Assembly: GCA_963678675.1 (NCBI GenBank)
Contig: OY783196.1
Coordinates: forward strand, 29,428,827 to 29,492,826
DNA from: Xiphydria camelus
Taxonomy: Eukaryota; Arthropoda; Insecta; Hymenoptera; Xiphydriidae
Direction of reading: 5' to 3'
DNA length: 64,000 nt
A model generated the notes under the pieces. The model did no database searches, was not told the DNA's origin, and saw only the letters and a program-made list of their open reading frames with translations. Both the position numbers and the translations under genes were made by a program. Of this stretch, positions 1-23,717 are shown piece after piece. The stretch's first letter is position 1. Every line of letters begins with the position of its first letter.

Positions 1-85
1 ACTAACGTTTTAAGTGCCCGCCAAAAGAATTAATTAAAAAAGCTTTTTTTTGAATCAGTCTAATGTATATCTCTCATTACTTTAG

Positions 86-2226
86 GTATACCTAGACTTC
101 CTATTTGGGGTAGTTACTGGTTATTGCTCTGGGGTAATTATGAATTTCCATATGAAACTATTTCGTATTACGTGAAAAAATATAAATCCAAACTAATCAG
201 TTGCTACTTGGGACAATCTTTTACGATTATTGCAAACGACTATAAAAGCATCCAAGAACTAGTGTACAAAAAGGAGTTCGACGGTCGTCCAAATGATTCT
301 TATTTGACGAAGATGAGAAGTTCCGGAAAACTTGGTAAGTTAATCAGACATAACACATATTCTGCTATTATCCTGCCCGGTATAATTATACATATGTTGC
401 GCAGAAAAGTTTTCGACGCAATCGTACAGGGTTTCCAAATTTCCAATTGCAAAAATTCAGTGTTATTTATTCAGGTATCATTTTTTCGGAAGGCCCATTC
501 TGGCAAGAGCAAAGAAGATTTGCCTTACATCATTTGAGGAATTTTGGTTTTGGTCGACGAATGGAGACATTCGAAAACTTTACTTTGGAAGAAATTGCAG
601 TGCTGATCGATACGCTCAAAAATGGACCCATTAACGTCGAAGAAAATGTTGGTTCGAGAAATGACTGAATCGTTATATATTACTATTTCATAGCAATCGA
701 CGATATATAGACTACAATCTTTCAAAGTCTAAAACACGTGCCATGATCTTCGAAGAAATTTATTATCTAAACGAATCGTCTATTTTCTTGACACTTTCCG
801 GGGTCGCGTAGGCTTTTAATTAATTGGTTTCAACATCGATTGCTGTCTGATAATTATTGAACTGTCTATTGCAACGTGCAACGTCCGCCTTTGTTTAGAG
901 CATCGTTAAAGATGACGGTACTGCGCTATTTCCGGATGTCCTTTACGCATTCTCTGCGAACACCATTTGGAATACCATAGCCGGTGAGAAGTTGGGGCGA
1001 GATGAGTACGCAAAGTTAAGGAGTCTTTCGCGATCGGCAATGGTTATACAAAGAAAGGCAGAGAGCACCGGCGGTGCAGTTGACACGGCACCTTGGTTAC
1101 GACACATTGGCGACGGTTTTGGACTTAAAGCAATCATCAGAGGAATGCAGGATATCTTTGATTTTACTCGAGTAAGTTTGTTTTTCGATTACCGTGAAAG
1201 TCCGTGCCGTACCGTGAATTTTTTTAAGAGCCCAATGTCGTACAGGTATCTTTGAACAAACAAACAGATATGTATAATGAAGAAGAAAGTCGAGGTTTCA
1301 TTGGCAAATACATACAGAAGCTGAAACAAAGCGAAAAAGACGCCTCGAACTTTTCGGACGATAAAAGACTTTTACAAGTAGTGGCCGATTTCATGTTTCC
1401 GGCATTATCACTGATACCGTCTATAACAACGACTTACATCAAGTGCCTGTTGCACAATCCCGAAGTTATGCACAAAGTACAAAGTGAGATAGACGCGGTA
1501 ATAGGCAGAGAGAGGCTGCCGACTTTAGATGACAGAAAAGGGTAAGTTTTCCTTGTATTTTCAACGCCCAATCAAATTCGAGGTTTCCATTCAGCCCTAC
1601 GAGAAAGCAACCCTCCTTGCTACGGACAGACAGCCGCTGGATCCCTGCGCAATTGTCATCCCTCTTTTCAGGCTTCCCTATACCGAAGCTACCATTCGAG
1701 AGTGCCTCAGGATAGAAACCACTGTACCACTCTCTGTACTCCACAAATGCACGGAGAGCTCCACTCTTTGTGGATACGACGTTCCGGTCGGTACACTTTT
1801 GGTTACTAATCTGGCGGCTATGCATAAGGATCCTGATCTGTTCGAAGAACCCGATAAATTCATTCCCGAGAGGTTTTTAACAGGGAACGGCCAGCTTGGA
1901 AAGGACTACACGCTTCCCTTTGGCGCTGGTACCGCATATTTCAGTCTTATCTATTTCTCTTAATCAGTTCAAACGAACTATTTTTTTTTTAATATTTAAG
2001 CTAAATAAACTATTACGACTTAATAATATCCCCGGTTATTTTAGGACGCCGACTTTGTCCCGGAGAAACATTCGCAAGATTTAATATCTTCATTTTGGTC
2101 GCGTCGCTGCTGCAAAACTTCAATTTCTCAATTGTCAAAGGACAGCCAACGGAATTGAAAGACAAATGTCCTGGTTTAGTTATAACGTCAAAGGAAACTT
2201 GGATCCGTGTTACTTCACGAAGTTGA
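86..2226 (+). CDS. Cytochrome P450, CYP304-like, tandem copy 1 (5'-partial)
   Basis: Heme-thiolate monooxygenase of the CYP2 clan, expected on the ER membrane and fed by NADPH-P450 reductase; substrate unknown. Visible coding exons are 86-334, 475-647, 899-1171, 1246-1541, 1672-1928 and 2045-2226 (TGA 2224-2226), all GT-AG and phase-consistent. Exon 1, with the membrane anchor, lies left of the window. Motifs in order: proline hinge remnant, helix C region FWQEQRRFALHHLRNFG, K-helix ECLR, PERF, and the heme loop FGAGRRLCPGE with the cysteine ligand, split between the last two exons. The I-helix reads FPALSLIPSITTTY and lacks the usual acid-threonine pair. The donor after 647 (AAT|GTTGGT) is weak but is shared by copy 2. 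No stop or frameshift is present, so it looks functional. The exon order and the TEATIRE and GETFAR motifs match what I know of CYP304; family certainty is about 0.8, gene certainty higher. Confidence 0.9.
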
Positions 2227-2442
2227 GAGGAAAATTTTGAGAGACGCGTATCGATATAAAATTTAAGATATATAAAATCAGGGGGTCCTGAATTTTTTCT
2301 CTCCATATCGTAAATATAAGTCTCGATTACGGGAGAAGAATTAAACATCGTCATAATGATCGCGAATTAGTTCCAACTATGCAAAAGTTATATACATTCA
2401 CAAATGCACACATATTGCATTCGTGATGCAAGAGACACACGA

Positions 2443-2448
2443 AATAAA
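2443..2448 (+). terminator. Poly(A) signal of CYP304 copy 1
   Basis: AATAAA 217 nt after the stop codon, inside a 3' region that is nearly identical in copy 2. Confidence 0.6.
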
Positions 2449-2522
2449 GGCACTTCGAAGGAATCAGCGTAAACGTAGTTATTTGTTTACCGATCGATCG
2501 TGTCGTTCAGTGGTAAAATGAA

Positions 2523-2587
2523 AGATTCGGATAAATTAACTTCCTTCGCTCGCTCCGTCGTACGTTTTCTTGCACTCTGTAGATATT

Positions 2588-2630
<43 letters not shown>

Positions 2631-3084
2631 ATTTTGTGATATTTGGAACTTGAATTCTGATAGGTGGTAAAAAATACCGATACTCTTATCGATTTAACAG
2701 GTGTCAAATCATGCGCGATGGATGATACAATCTTCTCAATTCCTCGTCGCTATGTAGCACGGCTGAAAAATTGGCGAGCTTTTACGTAATTTAGTCGATC
2801 GACCATCTCGTTGTACACGCCAGAGTCTTTTAATATTGTAACATACACGAATAACGGATCGATAAGGCCTATTGGTTGACTGCTCTCTCCGGGCGTAGGT
2901 ACTCATCTGATAGCATATAGAGCTTCAATTCGATTTTACGCGCTGCATAGATAACGACTACGCTAAGCATATTCGCGAATCGAATCTTTTCAATCCGATG
3001 AAAGCGAAATTCTAGAGATCGCGTGACACAGATTCCTCGGACGTTGAAAAGACGTCTCCTGCTCCACTTTCCGACTATCGGTAG
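2523..3084 (+). repeat. Duplicated segment, left copy (relic of Men intron 1)
   Basis: About 560 bp closely matching 8025-8559 inside Men intron 1. It begins AGATTCGGATAAATT, contains the (AG)n tract and ends CGACTATCGGTAG. After 3084 the sequence switches abruptly to the upstream region of CYP304 copy 2, so 3084/3085 is probably the tandem-duplication junction. No gene is seen in it. Confidence 0.85.
2589..2626 (+). repeat. (AG)n microsatellite
   Basis: Uninterrupted AG dinucleotide run of about 18 units within the duplicated segment. Confidence 0.95.
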
Positions 3085-3235
3085 TTTAAAAATCGAAAAC
3101 TAAATGTATTTTAGTATGACGAGAGAGTGTCTTGTTTTTACCCAAAATTTTGCTAGTGACGTTTTTACAGCACTTGACTTTACCGATAAAGTGATAACTA
3201 AAATTAATTGTTTGTAATCCGTATCAATACTAATA

Positions 3236-3311
3236 CATATATATAAACTGGCAGTAATCTTCCATTATATGCGCAGATTCGCTCGGTACACAGTGGTGAA
3301 CGCATTACATT
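3236..3311 (+). promoter_or_regulatory. Putative core promoter and short 5' UTR of CYP304 copy 2
   Basis: A TATA-like tract (ATATATATAAAC) around 3237-3247 precedes an initiator-like CACAGT near 3288 and the ATG at 3312. The spacing suits a TATA-Inr promoter with a leader of about 25 nt. This rests on sequence pattern only. Confidence 0.4.
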
Positions 3312-5965
3312 ATGTCGCTGATTCTAATAATTGTTTTTCTTCTTGTTCTGATCTACAAGTTGTATCATTTTGTAGTAGATAAACCACCGAACACTCCGCC
3401 AGGTGAATAAACAGAATTATTACTTCCCTTGTATTATAATTTCTAGTGTATTGAACCTCGTTAAAAAAAACTGACATTTAAAAATATTTGCATTTAAACT
3501 ACATTAAAAAATCTGTTAGTATCAACTAACTTTCACTTACGTGTTCGACGCTAATTTTAACAATCGATTCTAGTTTACAGAACAAATTGTAAATATGTAT
3601 ATCTCTCATTACTTTAGGTATACCTAGACTTCCTATTTGGGGTAGTTACTGGTTATTGCTCTGGGGTAATTATAAATATCCATATGAAACTATTTCGTAT
3701 TACGTGAAAAAATATAAATCCAAATTAATCAGTTGCTATTTGGGACAATCTTTTACGATTATTGCAAACGACTATAAAAGCATCCAAGAAATAGTGTACA
3801 AAAAGGAGTTCGACGGTCGTCCAAATGATTCTTATTTGGCGAAGATGAGAAGTTCCGGAAAACTTGGTAAGTTAATCAGACATAACACATAGTATGCTAT
3901 ATTATCCTGCCCGGTATAATTATACATAATTTTGTTACGCAGAAAAGTTTTCCACTCAATCGTACAGGGTTTCCAAATTTCCAATTACAAAAACTCAGTG
4001 TTATTTATTCAGGTATCATTTTATCAGAAGGTTCATTCTGGCAAGAACAAAGAAGGTTTGCCTTACATAATTTGAGGAATTTCGGTTTTGGTCGACGAAT
4101 GGAGACATTCGAAAACTTTACTTTGGAAGAAATTGCAGTGCTGATCGATATGCTCAAAAATGGACCCATTAACGTCGAAGAAAATGTTGGTTCGAGAAAT
4201 GACTGAATCGTTATATATTACTCTTTTATAGCAATCGACGATATATAGACTACAATCATTGAAAGTTCAAAACACGACCTATGATCTTCGAAGAAATTTA
4301 TCATCTAAACGAATCGTCTATTTTCTTGAAACTTTCAGGGGTTATGTAAACTCTTAATTATATTTGGTTTCAACATCGATTGCTGTCTGATAATTATTGA
4401 ACTGTCTATTGAATGCAACGTCCGCCTTTGTTTAGAGCATCGTTAAAGATGACGGTACTGCGCTGTTTCCGGATGTCCTTTACGCATTCTCTGCGAACAC
4501 CATTTGGAATACCATGGCCGGTGAGAAGTTGGGGCGAGATGAATACGCAAAATTGAGGAGTCTTTCGCGATCGGCAACGGATATACAAAGAAAGGGAGAG
4601 AGCACCGGCGGTGCAGTTGACACGGTACCTTGGTTGCGACACATTGGCGACGGTTTTGGATTCAAAGAAATCATCGGAGGAATCGAGGATATCATTGATT
4701 TTACTCGAGTGAGTTTGTTTTTGGATTGCCGTCAAAGTCCGTGTCGTACCGTGGATTTTTTTAATAGTCCAATGTCGTACAGGTATCTTTGAACAAACAA
4801 ACAGACATGTATAACGAAGAAGAGAGTCGAGGTTTTATTGGCAAATACATACAGAAACTGAAACAAAGCGAGAAATACACCTCAAACTTTCCGGACGATA
4901 AAAATCTTTTACAAGTGGTGGCCGATTTGATGTTTCCGGCATTATCACTGGTACCATCTATAACAACGACTTACATCAAGTGCCTGTTGCACAATCCCGA
5001 AGTTATGCATAAAGTACAAAATGAGATAGACGCGGTAGTCGGTAGAGAGAGGCTGCCGACTTTAGATGACAGAAAAGCGTGAGTTTTCCTTGTATTTTCA
5101 ACGCCCGATCAAACTCGAGGTTTCCGTTCTCCCCCATGAGCAAGCAACCCTCCTTGCTGCGAGCAGATAGCCGCTAGATCCCTATGCAATAGAAGGGTAC
5201 AGGGGAATAACAGGCTAAATCATTTTTCATCGAAATTGAGATATTATCACTATCTAGTAGCATTTTTATGTACCTTTAAGCTCAGTATACCTTTTAGGGT
5301 AATAACAGAACAATAAGAACAAGAGGGTAATAACAGAACAACAGCTAGGATTCGAAATAAAAGTCTCTCTAGCACAAAATCATTAAAATTGACTTAGCCC
5401 GTTCTTCCCCTGTACCCTTCAATTTTCATCCCTCTTTTCAGGCTTCCCTATACCGAAGCTACCATTCGAGAGTGCCTCAGGATGGAAACCACCGTACCAC
5501 TCTCTATATTCCACAAATGCACGGAAAGCTCCACTCTTTGTGGATACGACGTTCCGGTCGGTACACTTTTGGTTACTAATCTGGCAGCTATGCATAAGGA
5601 TCCTGATTTGTTCGAAGAACCCGATAAATTCATTCCCGAGAGGTTTTTAACAGAGGACGGCCAGCTTGGAAAGGACTACACGCTTCCCTTTGGCGCTGGT
5701 ACCGCATATTTCAGTCTTATCTATTTTTTGTTAATCAGTTCAAACGAATTATTACGACTCAATAATATCCCCGGTTATTTTAGGGCGCCGACAATGTCCC
5801 GGAGAAACATTCGCAAGATTTAATATCTTCATTTTGGTTGCGTCGCTGCTGCAAAACTTCAATTTCTCCTTTGTCAAAGGACAGCCAACGGAATTGAAAG
5901 ACAAATATTCTGGTTTAGGTATAACACCGAAGGAAACTTGGATACGTGTTACTTCACGAAGTTGA
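3312..5965 (+). CDS. Cytochrome P450, CYP304-like, tandem copy 2 (complete)
   Basis: Complete paralogue of the preceding P450. Exons are 3312-3402, 3618-3866, 4013-4185, 4436-4708, 4783-5078, 5442-5698 and 5784-5965, giving 1521 nt and 506 residues, a normal P450 length. The ATG at 3312 opens a hydrophobic anchor of about 20 residues (MSLILIIVFLLVLIYKLYHF) followed by the proline hinge PPNTPPG. Heme loop FGAGRRQCPGE, K-helix ECLR and PERF are intact. The I-helix (FPALSLVPSITTTY) again lacks the acid-threonine pair. Introns 1 to 4 and 6 closely resemble those of copy 1. Intron 5 is longer only because a 229-bp inverted-repeat element sits in it. The two copies differ by scattered substitutions with no disabling change, as expected for a recent duplication with both genes retained. 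Substrate unknown. Confidence 0.93.
5192..5420. mobile_element. 229-bp MITE-like element in intron 5 of CYP304 copy 2
   Basis: The ends GAAGGGTACAGGGGAA and TTCCCCTGTACCCTTC form an inverted repeat extending about 27 bp with two mismatches (GGCTAA inside). It is flanked by AAT at 5188-5190 and 5421-5423, a likely 3-bp target duplication. The matching intron of copy 1 (1542-1671) lacks it. Internally GGGTAATAACAGAACAA occurs twice. There is no coding capacity. The superfamily is not determined; a 3-bp duplication would suit a PIF/Harbinger-like origin. Confidence 0.85.
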
Positions 5966-6584
5966 AAGGAAAATTTTCAAAGGCGCGTATCTATACCTAT
6001 AAAATTGAAGATAAGAAAAATCAGGGGGTCTCAAATTTCTTTTCCGCATCATAAATATAAGTCTCGATTACGGGAGAAGAATTAAACATCGTCATAATGA
6101 TCGAGAATTATTTCCAACTATTAAACAATTATATACACTCACAAATGCACACATATTGCATTCGTGATGCAAGAGACACACGAAATAAAGGCACTACGAA
6201 GGAAGCAGCGTAAACGTAGTTATTTGTTTACCGATCGATTATGTCGTTCAGTGGTAAAATCATGGGTAACCAAAAGAATTATTCCCGAATCGATTTTCCG
6301 TTTCGGCAAGGCATCTCTAAATTTCAAATCGAATAAGCCGATTTGTTGCCGCAAAAGTTGCTTCATACGCGTCGTGAACGTGAACGGTAAAATCCTGTGA
6401 CCCCGCAATTCGTTGTTCCAGAGGGAATTCTCTGTTTCTGTTTCCGTCATGCCGAAATGCAACCCTATGAAATTTCCGCCGTAAGAGTGCACCTAATAAT
6501 ATCGTATCGTTCTCGAGAAAATTCGAAAAAAAAAAAGGAAGCCTAACGACGCCCTCCGTGTCTATCTTTGAATTTTTATACCAA
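5966..6584. other. 3' flank of CYP304 copy 2 and intergenic DNA
   Basis: Similar to the copy 1 3' flank up to 6260 (…GTGGTAAAAT). From there to 8024 the sequence has no counterpart after copy 1. No gene is seen before the solo LTR. Confidence 0.7.
6184..6189 (+). terminator. Poly(A) signal of CYP304 copy 2
   Basis: AATAAA 219 nt after the stop codon, at the position matching the copy 1 signal. The spacing is conserved between the paralogues. Confidence 0.6.
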
Positions 6585-7042
6585 TGTTGGATTCCAATAC
6601 GGAAGGAGTCGAAGTGGTTGCAGTGGAAGCTCGATTGAAAGTCTTTATTCGGACGCGTCGGTCGGGTACTTATAGTCTAAAGTTCCCCTGAAACGAGAGG
6701 GATAGGGGAGAGAGCTGCCGTCGAGTTACAGTGCGGCAGGGCACGTATAGTTGCATCCCTTCGCGACCAAAGTTCAATATTGCTTCGGCCGTGTGGGACC
6801 GATTCTGAGAAAAGTCGGGTTTTCGCGGTCGCGATAGCGGAACAGAATTAGACTGACCGCGTAATAGCGGGCCGATCGGTCCAAGACGGATAATCCCCTG
6901 CAATCGATTGTCCATAATTAAAACAATTGCTTTCCGCGAAGTTGGGGACGATTCACGCAGCGCTAACATCTGTCCGGCTTAAGTCGCTTTTCGTAACGGT
7001 TCACGCCGAAGAGCGCAGTAGTGAGTGTACAGTTACACAACA
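6585..7042 (-). mobile_element. Solo LTR, reverse orientation, upstream of Men
   Basis: A 458-bp segment with TGTTGG and ACAACA ends, so TGTT...AACA on either strand. It is flanked by CCAA at 6581-6584 and 7043-7046, a 4-bp target duplication. Read on the minus strand it has a TATAAGT box followed about 25 nt later by AATAAA and ends GGAATCCAACA, the arrangement of an LTR promoter and polyadenylation region. No internal retrotransposon coding sequence or second LTR is present. TGTTGG-type ends are seen in Copia-like elements, but the family is a guess. Confidence 0.65.
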
Positions 7043-7600
7043 CCAATACCTAGCCCAGGTTCAACACCTCCGCGCGAACCTGCGGTCAAAATGCTACCCA
7101 TACAGGTACGCGATAGGCAGGGGTACAAAATTGGGCGAGACGAGTAGGTAGTAGACGATCGAGGTCTCTCCTACCGACCGACCCGCAGTCGAGTACGCAC
7201 ACCTGAGAGAGTGCGTGCAACCCGTCCCCCGTCGAGAGAAACCACCACACGAGCGAACCGGGTCGGTCTCACTCCCGTCGGCCGCACGGTTAGTCGACAT
7301 TCCGATTTTCGCTACCGCGGTTCGAGCTCGCACGCCATAGGTAGATCCGTCCATACGATTTTTACGCGGAACGCAGGCAAAACTTGAATTCAGAACGTCC
7401 GTCTCGCACACTCGCAAATACGCGTGCGGTGCCACTTCGGGTACGCCCCCGAAAGACAAAAGCGCCCGATACGGATCACTCCGATGACGATTATTATTCG
7501 CGGTTATAAACGCTTTATCAACAGCAGCGAACGGACACGATAAGCCGCGAGTTTAACAAAATATCGGCGTATTTCCTCCTTTCCGTTCGGTTTCTGGGTT

Positions 7601-7699
7601 TATAAGTAATGAGAATTCGCTCTGAGAAGTCGAGTGAGCTATTGGATTAGTATTCGCACGGTCACCGCTAGTTAGTCCGCTTGGCGTCGTTCCAGCAGC
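7601..7699 (+). promoter_or_regulatory. Men: Putative distal promoter and 5' UTR of Men
   Basis: TTTATAAG at about 7599-7606 lies roughly 95 nt before the distal Men ATG at 7700. The start site itself cannot be placed. The long GC-rich stretch from 7043 to 7600 shows no supported gene. Confidence 0.35.
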
Positions 7700-22052
<14,353 letters not shown>

Positions 22053-22384
22053 TTTCCCTCATTCGTACGCGGTGTCGCTCTTTCGAGAGAATATTCTCTC
22101 CTTTGCACCCAGCTTTTTATACGTTATTTACCGAGATTTAAGGATTAAATGGGAGCGACACTCGGAAATCTGGACCGCGCCACAGCCTGATAATACGATC
22201 CTGGAACGGCGGGGGTGCACGGGGATGTGTACGTACATATCGCTCTTCGAAGTAACAAGAGACATACCCGCCGCAGCGACGCGACTGATATGCATTTTAA
22301 TTTCAAAACAACGGATGATTTAAATATACCATTATTATCGTCAACGCTTATACACACGTAAGATAAATTGAGTTGTACAGAATT

Positions 22385-22390
22385 AATAAA
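22385..22390 (+). terminator. Men: Poly(A) signal of Men
   Basis: AATAAA 333 nt after the Men stop codon, the first canonical signal downstream. Confidence 0.6.
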
Positions 22391-22416
22391 TTGATAGTTA
22401 TTATTTAAAACAGTAT

Positions 22417-22422
22417 TTTATT
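22417..22422 (-). terminator. Doa: Candidate poly(A) signal of Doa
   Basis: TTTATT on the plus strand reads AATAAA on the minus strand. If used, it gives Doa a 3' UTR of about 1.3 kb ending almost on the Men poly(A) signal. Confidence 0.45.
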
Positions 22423-23717
22423 GCCATTCAAAACAGCATTCACGACGGAACATTTTTCTCGTTCGGTACTATAGTCTCGTAGAGCACTCGCAGAGGCGGC
22501 GAGAACGTGGCGCGCATCCTCGGATACGTTGAAAAATTGCGTCGCTCGTGCAGTTGAATGAAAGAAAAAAAAAGAAAAAAGTAATAGTCCACTGCTCGCG
22601 CTCCCATCAATAAATTGAAACTCCCAATTAAAAATGCACGCACTTGCCCTGTCAACCAAACGATGCGCGGGATTATTTCGATTATGCGTTCGGAGTGATA
22701 TATTTACACAGTTTAAAAGTAAAGTAGATAGACCGCGATGATTGCGATCATACACGCAGTCTGCTTCCCGACGCGAAAATCGGATTTTCTGGTCAATTCC
22801 AAGAGAAAACGGAAACTATAGAACAAAAATCAATCGACGAAAAGCCATTCGTCGAATCAGTGCTTAAAAATTATTTGTTCTACCTATTCTCTTAAATATA
22901 ATCTGTATATTTTCGCGATAAATGTGTTTCCTATCCGGATTTGTTTTCAGTGGTAGGCACCGGAGCGTAGGCACCTATCGCCATTTGGCAGATTCTCATC
23001 TTTCGCTGCATTTCGCACTCGCGCTCTCCCTCTCTCTCACACATTTAATTAACTAGACGTAAACCTAAATTACCTTATCGCTAGGTTTGAATTAACTTTT
23101 CTCAAAGTCATTGCGCCGAGACGTACTAATTTACAACAAACTGATTAATAAACTACGACCAAGTTTTTTATCTTTACTCCAAACTTTGTTGCATAATATA
23201 ATATCGTAATAAAATTAGGGAAAAGGAGGGGATAAAATGTACAGAAGAGCGTTACAAAATGTTTACAATTCGAGTGGGACACGGTTACACTAAACTGGAA
23301 TCAGACACTGGATGTTTCTTACGCGCTGAAAAAAATCTCCTCTTACCCAATCAACGTCGTTGCGCTCGATCGTCGCGGCTCATCCGTCGATTCGCGTTTG
23401 AGAGTTCGATAATTCTTCCATACTACTCTCGATTCGGACGCTCGAATTGATCTTCGCTTCAATGAACGTGCACTGCGGAATCGTCGAAGGTGAAGTCATC
23501 GTAATCCTACTAATGGCGTTAAACGCGCGATTGCAATAAGTGCAACTGGAAAAGGATGCGCACGCAGTGCGGCATCGCGGGATGACACGTACGAGCGAAG
23601 AGTAGAAGCGGCGGCTTTGGGTTCGAATTTCTGAAGACGTCGGAATAGCGATGATGCGATCGAAGTAGTTAGCGGCGTTGTGTCTGTCCAGTACGGAGGT
23701 CGGTCCCTTTCCTAGCT
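22423..23717 (-). other. Doa: Probable 3' UTR of Doa
   Basis: AT-rich stretch after the Doa stop codon with no splice-consistent coding sequence on either strand. The UTR assignment is inferred from the lack of another gene and from the downstream poly(A) signal. Confidence 0.5.
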
